This document shows, piece by piece, positions 1-13,800 of a DNA stretch of 64,000 nt. Source of the DNA: Mya arenaria (lineage: Eukaryota > Mollusca > Bivalvia > Myida > Myidae); the NCBI RefSeq assembly GCF_026914265.1, contig NC_069124.1, positions 58,372,589-58,436,588 on the forward strand. Direction: 5' to 3'. The notes beneath the pieces are model-generated. The model saw nothing but the letters and a program-made list of their open reading frames with translations. It had not been told where the DNA came from and ran no database searches. Position 1 is the stretch's first letter, and each line of letters begins with the position of its first letter. A program made the translations under genes and the position numbers.

Positions 1-275
1 CAATGATCATATCAGATTGGTTAACAGTTGGCAGAGCTCTCACCAAGCAAGATTCAATGATCATATTAGATTGGTTAACAGTTGGCAGAGCTCTCACCAA
101 GCAAGATTCAATGATTCTCATATCAGATTGGTTAACAGTTGACAGAGCTCTCACCATGCAAGATTCAATGATTCTCATATCAGACTGGTTAACAGTTGAC
201 AGAGCTCTCACCATGCAAGATTCAATGATTCTCATATCAGATTGGTTCACAGTTGGCAGAGCTCTCACCAAGTAA
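1..275. repeat. 54/57-bp tandem repeat, about 5 copies
   Basis: Five head-to-tail copies of a unit containing ggttaacagttggcagagct are seen. The first two are 54 bp and the later ones 57 bp. Both lengths are multiples of three, so the array stays open as a 90-codon frame. The array runs off the left edge of the window. I regard the open frame as a by-product of the period, not a gene. Confidence 0.85.
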
Positions 276-2330
276 GATCTCGTTTGACTTTCGCAGAGAA
301 AGTTTGCAAAAAATGAGTGTAAATACGTACATGAATATTTTAAAATGGGTGTGTATGACTATTTACGAAAACATTTGGTCAGGACACAGATAAATTCCTT
401 CACTTACCTTGCACTGAGAACTATAATGCAAAAACATACAATCATAAATTTGCACGCTAATTATTCATTGGTATGCTTTGAAAGTGTGGTACAAAACAGC
501 TACTAAAGCTAACCCTTGTAATTGAATTAATACATAACTCATATCTCATATCATTTTCAAAACTCAGGTAGTTGGTGCAGTTTCTTTTTCATATTTTATA
601 ATTGTACAACTAATTAATCATGGAATCTATGTATCATACATCAACTGTGTTTACCAAAGTACCATTTTAACATGTTCAGAGTAAATTAAAGCAATTTTGA
701 TTTATGCAAGAAAATAAAAGGCACCAATTTTGTCACCAGTTTTGTCTTTCATTGTCATTATAGAGTTGTCCTTAAAATGTTTTTACATAACACTGCCTGA
801 TAGTGACATTTTTATTGAATAATATGAGTTTGTCATGTATTCATCATAAATGTAATTATTCTTTGTGAAAAATGTCCGGGACAGATTTCCCTGTAAACTC
901 TTTTTATGACAATTATGTATATTTTGGATTGAGGAATTTTTTTTTTACATATAAATGTAAATTTATCATTTAGCTAATTTTATGAAATAAATGGTAAACG
1001 GTGTAAACTTACATTTGAGTATTAAGTATGGGTGATTTTTGTTGATACTTATTGATTGGTGTTTATGATTTTGTTGTCATAATATTTATGTTTACCAGTA
1101 ATGTGATACTTTTGATGCCTATTTTGGTTTATGTATTCTGTGTGTTCACTATAGTTACATGTAATCATTCTCAATGCTTTACTTGCAAATATTGACCTTG
1201 GCACATTTTAATGATAATTGAATTGATCTTGCCATTATTGTTTTATTTATGACAAGTATGTCAAAGAAAATTATCCATGTTAGATTTTCTCTCATTAATT
1301 AATTCAACATTAATCAGTTATGCTCCATCTGATTTTTTTTAGAAAGCCTATTACTTGTACTTACTGATTTCATTTGGGATTTGTGAAATACATGAAGTAG
1401 ATTGTGGCAGACGGGGCACTCGTATGAATACTGGTATTTGTGTGAAATAGTGTTATTTATTTATTGAAATCTGGAGCTTTACCAGCTGGAAACCAAGGTG
1501 CTGTATATTATTGGGCCCATACTGGGTTTATATATTCCTGTATTTTTATATGTCATTACATGTATATAGGTGTATTTTTGTATGTCGTTAAAAGTTCCTG
1601 GGGAACACTGTTGATTTGTGAGATTTTTAGATTCTGAAAAATGCGTTGTATATGTTTTAAAAAAATGAAAGTTTTAACTCTTTAAGTTCTTACTTCTTTT
1701 TATGATTAACATTTTTATGGGTGTTTTGTGTTATTTGGACCACACTATTTGTGTGTATCCGATGGGTTTATAGTGTTGAAATCATGTACTATACTGTAAA
1801 CATGCAAATCGGATGTGATATTGTGTGATATTGATTAATGTACGGTAATCAAACTAGAAAATTATTGTCTTAACAAGCGTTAATTCATTCCATTTAGGAA
1901 ACACTACATCTCCCGTATGTCTTCAAAGAAGAAATCAAATGCAATAGTGTGTTTGTGCGATTTTTTTTCCATTTTAAGGTCATTATTGCCAGTGCTAAAC
2001 TCTCTCTGCTTAAGTATTTTTCATTAATCATTTATATTATTTATGGCGTTGGGACCATGTGACATTTTCCCGTCAACATCACCTCATTTCCTCATGTATG
2101 TCTTTTTTTCACTTCTTGTTTCATTGTTTAGATATCGCTCATCTGAATCTTTATTTCTAAATAAGCAAGATGTTAAATGTAAATTATTGCAGGAGACTCA
2201 TAATAGAGATGTGATTTATAGCTTGGTTATTCAAAGAATAAGGAGCTTTACTTCTCTTTACGGCGTAAGTGTTTTTCGTCAGCTCTCGTTAATGTTTTAG
2301 GGCCAGTTAGTATTTTTCACTTATATCTCC
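276..2330. other. AT-rich stretch without a recognised gene
   Basis: About 2 kb of AT-rich sequence with no long open frame, no convincing exon with paired splice sites and no tandem repeat. The short open frame near 2043-2300 shows no recognisable domain. Confidence 0.5.
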
Positions 2331-2559
2331 AATACTCTTCATTCAACTCATTTAATACTTCACACATTTGTTCAAGACCATCACTCAAGTAGGTTACATA
2401 ACTCCATATTAACCGTAAATACAAATTATGAGCCTGTTATTGCTTTCGACAGGCACAATTTTATGTTTTTAAACAGGCTTTTACAAAGTGAAACCTTGTT
2501 ATAAGAATCACTTATGCCGTTGTTTGAGTAAGCTGGTGGAAGGGCAGTGTCAAACTCAC

Positions 2560-3430
2560 CTATGGTATTGAATAATTTTGTTAGGTTTGACCTATAGTAA
2601 CCAAACTTGTAATTATAGGAAGAGTTTATGGACACCTTTCATGAGATTGAGTTTTGGGCCCCTAGGGTCAGGTTCAATGTTAAAATAAAATGAAAAATGG
2701 TTTGCGGAGCAAACTCACCTATGGTGTGGAAATATATTAGTTAGGTTGACATATTCTCACCAAACTTGGTATATTGAAAGAGTTTATCACTAAGTGAAAG
2801 CTGGTTATAAGAATCACTTACACCTTTTTTTGAGTAAGCTGGTGGAAGGGCAGCTTCAAACTCGCCTATGGTATTGAATAATTTTGTTAGGTTTGTTAGG
2901 TTTGACCTATAGTAACCAAACTTGTAACTATATGAAGAGTTTATGGACACCTTTCATGGGATTGAGGTTTGGGCCCCTAGGGTTATGTTCACTGAAACTA
3001 GAAATAGAAAATGATTAGTCCTGAATAATTTAAGTTTGTGTTGACATATTGTGACCAAACTTGGTATATAGGAAGAGCTGAAAGGTACCTTTTGTGGGAT
3101 TGCATTTAGGACTCCTAGGGTCAAGGTCACTGTAACTAAAAAAGGAAAAATGGTAAGGCCTGAATAACTTTAGTTAGGGTTGACGTATTGCAATCATACA
3201 TGTTATTAAGTAAGAGTTTATGGAGACCTTTCAATTGATTTTATTTGGGGCCCCTTGGGTAAAGGTGAAGGTCACTGAACCTTAAAATAGATAACTGTTT
3301 GGTACTGCATAACTTTAGTTAGGGTCAACATTTTTTACCAAACTTGGTATTTAGGAAGAGTTTATGCAGGATTTCCATGGCATTGCATTTGGGCCCCTAA
3401 GGTCAAGGTCAAGACCACTGTAACAAAAAA
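2560..3430. repeat. Degenerate ~145-160-bp tandem repeat (bivalve gacc/ggtca type)
   Basis: About six diverged units share the order: ttaggtttgacctatagtaac, ccaaacttggtatat, gaagagtttatggacacctt, tgggcccctagggtcaaggtcactg. Repeats with this word order (drug-like 'ccaaacttggt ... ggtcaaggtca') recur elsewhere in the window at 43.7-45.4, 49-51.3 and 57.5-58.1 kb. Open frames on the minus strand here simply follow the unit. Confidence 0.75.
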
Positions 3431-3832
3431 TAGAAAGAAAAATCCCTGATTAGACTGAATCGCACAACGAAGGCTGATGTTCTTCTGTCAATCATTGAAA
3501 ACATGGCTTTGTCTCATTGTGGCGATTTTTGTTTACTATTTATTCAACTTTTTTATTATTGCTTTTGACAGGCAGGTATTTCATCATTATTTTATATTAT
3601 TTCTAAGACAAAGTGCCATAATGTTGAGCACGCTGTCCTACGACAACTCTTGTTTTGTTCAAAGTGTCTGTTAAACAAAAACTTTAAGCTATTAATTTCG
3701 GTAAAAACATGTTTTTGTATGACTTTCTTAAATTAAAGTAACTATTGGCCATTAGCATGCAACTCTTGGTTTTACACAAAGTAAGTTCTCTTACACTCTT
3801 TCAACTCTTGAAAACATGTAAGACTACAGACT

Positions 3833-4600
3833 CTCACATGTGTGTGTACACTAGATGTGTGTGAACACTAGATGTGTGTGTGTGTGTACACTGTGTGTAC
3901 ACTAGATGTGTGTGTACACTAGATGTGTGTGTGTGTTCACTAGATGTGTGTGAACACTAGATGTGTGTGTACACTAGATGTGTGAACACTAGATGTGTGT
4001 GTACACTAGATGAGTGTGTACGCTAGATGTGTGTGAACACTAGATGTGTGTGAACACTAGATGTGTGTGTACACTAGATGTGTGTGAGCACTAGATGTGT
4101 GTGTACACTAGATGTGTGTGTACACATGTGTACACTAGATGTGTGTGAACACTAGATGTGTGTGTACACTGTATGTACACTAGATGTGTGTGAACACTAG
4201 ATGTGTGTGTACACTAGATGTATGTGTACACTAGATGTGTGTGTACACTGTGTGTACACTAGATGTGTGTGTACACTAGATGTGTGTGAACACTAGATGT
4301 GTGTGTACACTAGATGTGTGTGTACACTAGATGTGTGTGAACACTAGATGTGTGTGTACACTGTGTGTACACTAGATGTGTGTGTACACTAGATGTGTGT
4401 GAACACTAGATGTGTGTGAACACTAGATGTGTGTGTACACTAGATGTGTGTGAACACTAGATGTGTGTGTACACTAGATGTGTGTGTACACTCTGTGTAC
4501 ACTAGATGTGTATGTACACTAGATGTGTGTGTACACTAGATGTGTGTGAACACTAGATGTGTGTGTACACTAGATGTGTGTGAACACTAGATGTGTGTGA
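3833..4600. repeat. 18-20-bp minisatellite (acactagatgtgtgtg)
   Basis: Roughly 40 copies of acactagatgtgtgtgt/aac, with short tg expansions and contractions between units. This is a simple minisatellite derived from a TG-rich word. No coding content. Confidence 0.92.
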
Positions 4601-4764
4601 ATGTGATAAGAATGGTATTGAAATACACTGATAACAACAGCTAGTATGCATGCTGGGGCATTTATACAATATGTGGTATATTTGTTGGAATTACTAACTT
4701 GTTAGTTAGCATTGCTATACAATAAAATTAATGTGATCATATTTATTGTGTTATTGTTTTATAT

Positions 4765-5053
4765 ATTCAATTCAATTCAATTTAATTAATTTTATTCAAG
4801 TAAATAAAGGCCACCGGCCCAAAATACACAAAATGTACAAAAAACAAACATAGTATAGTAGTTGCAACATACGATTTACACATTTATCATGTCTAACAGA
4901 TGGTATACATAGATTATTAACTTTAATATTTTATTATCATTTTCAGTAGAGATTAAAGAATAGAAATCCTTTAAACTATTACCAGATGAATACAAATTAA
5001 AAAGATATTGTCTACGAACAATACCGAATTTAGGACATTGAATGCATGATATT
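4765..5053 (-). mobile_element. 3' end of a truncated LINE (non-LTR retrotransposon)
   Basis: Read on the minus strand, about 50 codons stay open to a stop at 4876-4878. The peptide contains CIQCPKFGIVRRQYLF followed by LYSSGNSLKDFYSL and LIIYVYHLLDM. A Cys-x2-Cys-P, a basic RRQYL and a final hydrophobic helix are what the C-terminus of ORF2 of many mollusc CR1/L2-like elements looks like. It is followed by a short untranslated tail and the iterated ending (gaatt)n, seen here as attcaattcaattcaat, a usual 3' tail for such elements. The copy is 5'-truncated: only the last part of ORF2 remains. Family name within the non-LTR group is inference. Confidence 0.65.
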
Positions 5054-5394
5054 CACAATCAATAATAATAATAATAATCATCAATCAATAATCACTGTCA
5101 AATTTCCATATTCAGTTTATGATGTTATATCATATTTGAAGTTACTTTTGATCCAGCATTTTGGCCAGGTTAATTGAATACCTTTTAGCTGAGACAAAAC
5201 TAAGCCGCAATTTCTTTAGCTTAACAGACTGATGTAGCTTATTTCAATAAGCCAAATTACTTACTTAAATAAAAAATAGTTTATTGGGATAATTATAAAG
5301 ATAATTTATATTTAAAGTTTAAAAAACTCTTTAATGAAGTTTTAATTATGCAAATTATGAAAAAAATGAATACAGCGTGCTTAGCTTAATCATG

Positions 5395-7615
5395 TAATAA
5401 CGGACACCGCGGAATGTGTAGCATTGTCAAAAACTCTGGCAACATGATGTTACACCGTAATGTGTAGCATTGTCAACCACTCCGACACAAGTGATAATAC
5501 TCTGCGGAATGTGTAATATTGCCAACTACTCTGACACAATGATAATACACCGCGGAATGTGTAGCATTGCCGACCACTCTGACACAATGATAATACACCG
5601 CGGAATGTGTAGCATTGCCAACCACTCTGACATAATGATAATACACCGCGGAATGTGTAGCATTGCCAACCACTCTGACACAGTGATAATACACCGCTGA
5701 ACGTATAGCATTGTCAACATCCGACACACTGATTATACACCGCGGAATGTGTAGCATTGCCAACCACTCTGACACAGTGATAATACACCGCTGAATTTGT
5801 AGCATTGTGAACCACTCTGACACAATGATAATAAACCGCGGAATGTGTAGCATTGTCAACCACTCTGACACAATGATAATACACAGAGGAATGTGTAGCA
5901 TTGCCAACCACTCTGACACAATGATAATACACCGCGGAATGTGTAGCATTGCCAACCACTCTGACACAATGATAATACACCGCGGAATGTGTAGCATTGC
6001 CTACCACTCTGACATAATGATAATACACCGCGGAATGTGTAGCATTGCCAACCACTCTGACACAGTGATAATACACCGCGGAACGTATAGCATTGTCAAC
6101 ATCCGACACACTGATTATACACCGCGGAATGTGTAGCATTGCCAACCACTCTGACACAGTGATAATACATCGCTGAATTTGTAGCATTGTCAACCACTCT
6201 GACACAATGATAATAAACCGCGGAATGTGTAGCATTGTCAACCACTCTGACACAATGATAATACACAGAGGAATGTGTAGCATTGCCAACCACTCTGACA
6301 CAATGATAATACACCGCGGAATGTGTAGCATTGCCAACCACTCTGACACAATGATAATACACCGCGGAATGTGTAGCATTGCCAACCACTCTGACACAAT
6401 GATAATACACCGCGGAATTTGAAGCATTGCCACTTACTCCGACACAATGATAATACACAGCGGAATGTGTAGCATTGCCAACCACTCTGACACAATGATA
6501 ATACACCGCGGAATGTGAAGCATTGTCACTTACTCCGACACAATGATAATACACCGCGGAATGTGTAGCACTGCCAACCACTCTGACACAATAAAAATAC
6601 ACCACCGAATGTGTAGCATTGCCAACCACTCTGACACAATGATAATACACCGCGGAATGTGTAGCATTTCCAACCACTCTGGCACCGTGAGAATACGCCA
6701 CGGAATGTGTAGCATTGCCAACTACTCCGACATAATGATAATACACCGCGGAATGTGTGTCATTGCCAACCACTCTGGCACCGTAAGAATACGCCGCGGA
6801 ATGTGTAGCATTGCCAACTACTCTGACACAATGATAATACACAGCGGAATGTGTAGCATTGTCAACCACTCTGGAACCATGAGATTCGCCTCAGAATGTG
6901 TAGCATTACCAGCCACTCTGACACAATGATAATACACCCCGGAATGCGTTGCATTGCCAACCACTCTGGCAACATGTAGTTAAACCGTAACGTGTAGCAT
7001 TGTCATCCACTCTGACAACATGATGTTACACCCTAATGTGTAGCATTGCCAACCACTCTGGCAACCTGATGTTAAACCGTAATGTGTAGCATTGCCAACC
7101 ACTCTGCTAACCTGATGTTAAACCGTAATGTGTACATTGTCAACCACTCTGACACAATGATAATACACCGCAGAATATGTAGCATTGCCAACCACCCTGG
7201 CACAGTGGGAATACGCCGCGGAATGTGTAGCATTTTCAACCACTCCGACACTATGATAAAATGCCGCGGGATGTGTAGCATTGCCAACCACTCTTGCACC
7301 ATGAGCATACGCCGCGGAATGTATAATATTGCCTACGACTATGGCACCATGAGAATACGCCGCAGAAGGTGTAGTATTACCAACCACTCTGACTCAATGA
7401 TAATACACCGCGAAATGTGTAGTATTGCCCACGACTCTGGCGCCATGAGCATTCGCCGCGGAATGCATAGTATTGCCTACGATTATGGCGCCATGAGAAT
7501 ACGCCGGTGAATATGGAGCATTGTCCACCACTCTGGCACCATGAGAATGCGCCGCGGAATGTGTAACATAAGTCACCACTCTACCTTTTAAAAATAAGTA
7601 CCGCGTAATGTTCAT
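5395..7615. repeat. 48-bp minisatellite, about 45 copies, with higher-order duplication
   Basis: Copies of a ~48-bp unit (ccgcggaatgtgtagcattg, ccaaccactctgacacaatg, ataatacac) fill 2.2 kb. The unit is a multiple of three, so open frames of 100-257 codons appear on both strands in several frames; they repeat one peptide and are not genes. Towards the right end (7000-7615) units diverge, with ggcaccatgagaatacgccg variants. A block of about eight units at 5701-6082 recurs at 6083-6464. Confidence 0.93.
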
Positions 7616-7648
7616 TGTCTGATTGACAAAAGGGGACGGACGTATACC

Positions 7649-7784
7649 AAATCGAAATATATTAATGGAAACCTTTTTGCAATTCGATAAAATCTATTCT
7701 TGTTACATTCTGTAGCAAATCGAAATATATTAATGGAAACCTTTTTGCAATTCGATAAAATCTATTCTTGTTACATTCTGTAGC
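7649..7784. repeat. Perfect 68-bp tandem duplication
   Basis: The 68-bp segment 7649-7716, beginning aaatcgaaatatattaatgg, is repeated immediately at 7717-7784 with no difference that I can see, so the duplication is recent or the assembly has doubled it. Confidence 0.93.
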
Positions 7785-8239
7785 AGACATATTGATTTAA
7801 ACTAGGGACAAACATTTCACAGAGTTTCCATTAGCAAGTACCTACTGTGATTTTCGAATGCCCGATTCATAAGAGTTTACACTGCACTTGATTCTTATGA
7901 ATGATACATTGTAATAAATCGAACGTTTTCATTAACTTAACAGTTGTTTTCGTGAAATGATTGAATTTTTCCATTAACTTGAACTCTATATATGTAGTGG
8001 TATTTCTTTGTCGAGTTCTGCTCCGCTTATGTGTTAGCGGCGTTTGTTCTCTCACAGTAGCAGATACAGAAGGTTGATGGGCGTTTTTAAAGAGAATTGA
8101 TTAATTATTAAGGCTGCTCGGTTTTGACCTTTTCATTATTTCGTCTCAGAATCAGCTCATTTTGGCATCAGTGCCACCAATTCAGTCGTATAAGATAACT
8201 CACAATAGAACAGATCTCACTTGTTTGGTAAACTGCCGA

Positions 8240-8447
8240 ACAATATTTTTTTCTTAAAGCGTTAGTAACGCTTTTAGTCATAAAACATCATTTTTCAAAC
8301 GTAAGTATGAAAACTACAGTCTGCTCTTTTGTAAGCAGTCTCATATCACTGGTTTCAAGACATTTACGCTAATATTGGCTCATTCTAAGATAAAAAAAAT
8401 AAAATAAAAAAAAGTTGTCAAAACAATCAATATGTGAGAGTGCAGCT
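8240..8447. mobile_element. Truncated copy of a TTAA-type MITE
   Basis: This stretch matches the right half of the complete element at 40650-40986: gcgttagtaacgcttttag, a region of cataaaac, aagttgt and the terminus gtgagagtgcagcttt. The left half and left terminal inverted repeat are missing. Confidence 0.65.
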
Positions 8448-8449
8448 TT

Positions 8450-10104
8450 GGTCACGATTCTTATTATAAATTATGAAATCAGCACAACTGTTTGTTCCTC
8501 AATATAGAACACACATTGGGCCGACTGCTCAGAACTTTATCAAAGTTAACAACGTTGTAAATGTCATCCTTGTTTACGTTCAGATCGTTACTGCCCTGGA
8601 TACACTTGTGATCTGCCGTATTTCTAACAATATTTCAGACGACTCTTTCCGCTGAACTTGTTCATATTCAGATGTGAGCACATGATCAAATTGTTCATGT
8701 TTAAAAGTTAACAACGACCTTGTTAACTAAATCAAAATTCTGAGCTATTAGCCTTATAAAAGAAAGCATATACTGGAATTACGAAAAATTACACTGTTAC
8801 TCAGAATTATTAAGCAGGTAGCCCAAATGATTAACAAAACGTCAGTTATGAAACTTAATGTTTGGCTCTCTAATCCTACCCAATTAAATACATCCCTATA
8901 TATTTGCTTAACATGGGCTGATTGGGCTCAAACCTTAACCCATACTATATTTTTTTTGAGATGAAAAGGTGTTTGTAATAAGAATGAAACTGAATGAATA
9001 CAAGAGCTGTATCTGTCAGATCTCTCATACATTTTAATAAGTTTAATGAAAAACATTTTTAAAAGAGCTGTAATTCTTTCAACAATATTTATCCAAAGCC
9101 TCAACAGTAAGCTAAACATTGACCACTTCTTACAGGACTCAGTGACCAAACAGTTCAATCACGTCAAAATCAAGAATTACGACATAACTAATAGTTTTAT
9201 GGCACGGTGTTTATCGAATAATTCTCTATTAAAGCCCACTGCTTGATTCCTTTTCAAAGTTGCGGCATTTAAGTATGATACTTGAAAATGTTTGCTGAGC
9301 AATTTAACAAGCTTCAATATTTTCACATTGCGTAAACTGGAATTAGTTAATTTGAAAACTGGCAAATCATTACGTCTGTAAACTTAAATCAGCTTCACAA
9401 AAATATCGGTTGATAAAATTTTTTAATTCTAATCACGATTCTATTTTTTGGTTTCGTTATAAAAAAGAATCTTTCTTTCCAAGAGCGTAAAATAGTATAG
9501 TGACCAAAAGATGAACTTCGTATGATTGAATGGTGGTAAGGATCAATGTTGGAGGAGATGTCAACTTTTCTATGGGTTTTAATTGCATGCAGACAAACAA
9601 ATAAAACTGTAGGGATCCATTGATTTCAAGTGGCTCTTTGTCGAGCAAACATTGATTTGCATACTCTTTGTTTGTATTTTCCATCTAATTACAATGAAGG
9701 ATTTTAATAAAATGCCGATTGACTCTCGCTTGAAAGGCCACTACCTTTCATTTAATTATTTGTACTTTTTTTTTCTTTTTTTGGGGGGGTGGGGGGGGGG
9801 TGGGGGTATGCTAAAACTGTTTTCTAAATCAATTTCCCCGACTTTTTGACTTAATTGATAGAATCTTAGTATTGACGATATGAAATAAGAAACTATATAC
9901 TCATTAAATTTAATTGATACCTATATTTTCGTAAAGCTTTTTTTTAATTTTTCGTTATTTGTATATTTCGTTAAGCGTCGGAGATAAAAAAAGTAACATT
10001 TTATTTCCCCGACCCCAAACCCCGTAACAACAAACGACTGGACTCCCCAGTTTTATAAGCCAATAAATTAAAACGTACTGGCCTCACATTCATTATACGT
10101 AGCC
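8450..10104. other. No recognised gene; G-rich tract inside
   Basis: AT-rich sequence with only short unsupported open frames. At 9783-9807 the plus strand carries four or more runs of G separated by single T residues, which could form a G-quadruplex. Nothing else identified. Confidence 0.4.
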
Positions 10105-10108
10105 TTAA

Positions 10109-10430
10109 AGGGACACACTGTAGGTTGATGCAATACATTTTTATTCAAATTTTAATGCATTACTATGTTTAACTCATTTGACTTAAATGATAAAAACATA
10201 AAAAGCAACATATGATTTTGTGTGTAAAAATAGCCTTTTTTATCAATAGCTACGTTCACTAGTTAAGAAAGCCAAAGATATACCTAAAACTATCGCTAAT
10301 GCTTTATATCTGTATACAGGTCGTATGCTCTATTTGTTTTGGTCATTAAAGTCATTGACTTAAACATGATAAAGAATTAACATTTAAATTCGTTTTTGCA
10401 CCAACTTATATGGTGCGCCTTTAATGTTAC
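10109..10430. mobile_element. MITE flanked by TTAA, piggyBac-like ends
   Basis: TTAA at 10105-10108 and 10431-10434 flank a 322-bp element. Its left end AGGGACACACTGTAGGTTG and right end CAACTTATATGGTGCGCCT are imperfect terminal inverted repeats. TTAA duplication is the hallmark of piggyBac-type elements. No transposase is present, so it is non-autonomous. The left 110 bp are homologous to the sequence around the 17-bp array at 45.95 kb. Confidence 0.65.
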
Positions 10431-10825
10431 TTCAACAAAGACTATTGACCAAATCATCGCACGTTATATTTAGAATAGTCAGACTCGCAGCTTCGTGATT
10501 TTACTGTAAAGGCCATATCATTTTCGGTGTTATATGGTCTAGTATGAATATTAAACTGAGCTTGATATTAAATAGGAAAGCATAGTGATATTTCTTTCAT
10601 CATAATAATAAAAAACTGATTATGTTGAAATGGACGTTTGGATTACTAAAATGACTTAAATAAAAATGCTAGGGACACATGATACCAATTAATACAGTTT
10701 TAAGCCAAATAGTGAACAGTAAAAACAGATGAGATGTTTAACAATATATAAAATTACCTGTTCATAAGGACTTTGAAATAAAACAAAAAAACATATGCAA
10801 TAGTCTTCGCATAATATTGACTGAA

Positions 10826-13800
10826 ATGGAAGTTCAACCGGTAAATGGTGTGTTAGACTTGAAAGCCGGGACATCAGTATGCATTCAGTGCGGGGAACAT
10901 TTACGAAACGATCAGAAGTCTGATAATAACTTAATCAGCGAGAATCTAGCAACGTCAAGCACGCATCCAAGTAGCGCCATTGCCAAACCGAAAGTGTCCC
11001 TGGTGGTTGACGATCCGTACGCGGACGATGATGAGGAGGAGGAGTCGAGGAACACCAACCAGTTGCTCTACGTACGCGCATGCACGATGTTCCGGGTGAC
11101 CCCCAGCAGCCACTTCCTGCATAGCGTCGCAGATATAGATGTTTCCATGGACCACCGGCCATTAGGCGATAGTGGCATCAAGCCTATCGCCACGACCCTA
11201 GTGGTGAGCTACACATATCCTACTACTTATGTTGTTGATGTTGTCATTTGCCTGTAATCACCTACTTGTCCTAAGCCGCCTTAAGTTAAAGTCTATCTGA
11301 ATTAATACAAGAGCCCGCTTGTCATATTGCTATATCTATAAAATGATCACCAACAACTAACTTTATACTCCGATTTTTGTTTCGGCCAATATAACAAGTT
11401 ATTTTCGCAAAAAAAAACGCTTGCAGACAAACATGACGGTGAAGCGGTTAAGCCTTGCGTGGACGGGAATGGGCGTGGAGGGACTAGGTCACGTGATTGA
11501 TTTGCTACAGGCCAACACAACCATCAAGGAATTGGTAGGTAGTGTACGTTTGTACGTATTCATGTTACACGTTTACAGTTTTGCCCGACCGAGGAACCTT
11601 CGAAATAGTTACACCAACTGCAATTTAACGATTTTTGTCTGAATGTCATTCTTAGACTTAAAAGTTTGTAGAACGATCTCAATACATCAAAGTTGACAAT
11701 AGTAACAATGTCGACCTTTACACTGTCTAAGAATAAGCGGTTGTTTTAAAACCTACCGTGTGGTGGTGGCAGTCAAGAGAAAAATAATCATATATTTTCA
11801 TCTGGACGTACTTCTCATTTTAAACGTTATTGTCACATATAAGTGATATACATTTACACGTTAAGACGGACATTGCTATCCCTTGAAAGAATCAGACGTT
11901 ATATAGCTCTCTTCTTTTCCAGAATATTTCGAACAACGACATAGGCCCAGTAGGCGCACAGAGACTTCGGGACGAATTCGTCAGAAACTCATCTATCATA
12001 GCGCTGGACATCACCGGTAACATACAAATTCCGAACTTTGTCAACTAATACGAGGGGTGTCCCAAAAGTTCGCGGAATTGTATAATAACTTTTGCAATAC
12101 CGCTTATTTTGAACAAAAAAAACCCCAATTAGTTTGAAATACATTCTCAATAAATGTCAAGATAATAGCTATTTTGTGAATAATGACGTTATTTCGCGAA
12201 CTTCCGGGACACCCCTCGTACATGCGTATGTATGCGCTGTGGGTGACCACTTTCTCACTTTGTAGTCAAAGGTTGCTGAACCTGTCAGGGATGGCGCACT
12301 CTTTTACATACTAATAAAGTGTTATTAAGATCGTTTTTACCCGTTACCCAATACACATGAACGTTTCAATGTTGAACGCCACAACTGCCTTATTTAATGA
12401 CATTTTATGCTGTTATGTCTAACTGACATGCTTTTTTGTCTAACATATATGCTATTATGTTTAAATTAAATGTTATTATGTCTAACTAGCATGCTACTAT
12501 GTTTAACCGACATGCGATTATGTCTTACTGACATACTTTTATGTCAGACCGATATGTTATTATATCTAACTTGCATTTACTTATGTCATATTATGTATAA
12601 GTGACATGTTTAATCATATCCAACCCACGTACTGTCCATTTCCGTCGTTTCATGTTAAGACATAAAATAACATGTGTGTTAGACCCAATTGCATATCAAT
12701 TAGTTATAAATACATGTCAATTAGACATACTATCAAGTCAGTTAGACATAATACCATAAAAGGTCGCACCATAAGACAGTTGTGGCGTTCTAGATTTCAA
12801 GTAATAAAACAATTTTTAATGAACGCAAACATGTGCTCTTATTGAGGAACTTGGAGGTTCAAACACTTTCTCGGTGTTTAAAAATATTAAAAGATGTTCA
12901 ATAAATCCAACTTGTTTTTTTCTTTTTTTATGGTGGAAACTTTACAAGTAGTTCATCGTATTAAATGATGATGATGATGATGATAAAATGCCTTACAGCT
13001 TACCCGCTGAGTTGAGTTCAAAGTAATAGTTAGACAACATGAAGTAGTATCTTAATGATAAAGAGTGGGCGGAGTGAGCTTAGCGAATGATTAAGCCTGG
13101 TATATAATATTTGCCTATCTACCATTTCATTCGCAGGAAATGTAGGTTGTACTCTTAAAGGGACTATACACTAGATTGGCACCAAAAAAGTGTTTTTCTA
13201 TAACGAATCTCAGGACAATTATTTAATAGAATGTGTTACGCTTTGATATCATATCGTAAAAAAAAGTGCCGAAATGTAAAAAAAAAAATGTTTCGGAGAC
13301 CGGGTTCGAACCCGTGTCGCCAAAATTGCAGTTTAGCTTCGTATCCACTGAGATACGAAGGCTTACACTAATCGGGTGACATAATTAAGCAAAAGACCTA
13401 ACTCGGTTATATCACGTGATAACATCGACTAGCCAATCACGCATAAGGAATGAATTCTACTAGGTAGACATACCCAGTAATCTTTTCTAATGGAAAAATA
13501 CGAAATAACTGCTATAAAACTTAAATAAATTGTAAACTAAGTGGTACTTCAGTTAGTAAGTTTCAATGCATTGTACACATTAATACCAAGTTTATGTTAG
13601 TTTTCGACAATTTTCTTTTTTTCGTGCAAATTGATCATCTTGTGCACAGTTGCTCCATGAGTAACCGTATTTTGAAGACTAAATATGATCCACAGGATTC
13701 AAATCTTTAAATCAATGTAAACGTTATTCTTATTTACTACGAATGTATACATAAGCTTTTTGTTTCTTACAGAAAACATTAAGTGTCAAATACTAAGGTA

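Noticed and set aside
5473-6869. Minus-strand frames of 174-257 codons (VRVVGNATHSAVYYHC repeats)
   Set aside because: They are the 48-bp minisatellite read in frames kept open by its period; equivalent frames are open on the plus strand.
3833-7615. CRISPR-like array
   Set aside because: Units are contiguous tandem repeats without unique spacers, in an animal genome.
13280-13400. A tRNA gene
   Set aside because: A B box is present, but no acceptor stem or anticodon arm can be drawn; it is more likely a tRNA-derived repeat.
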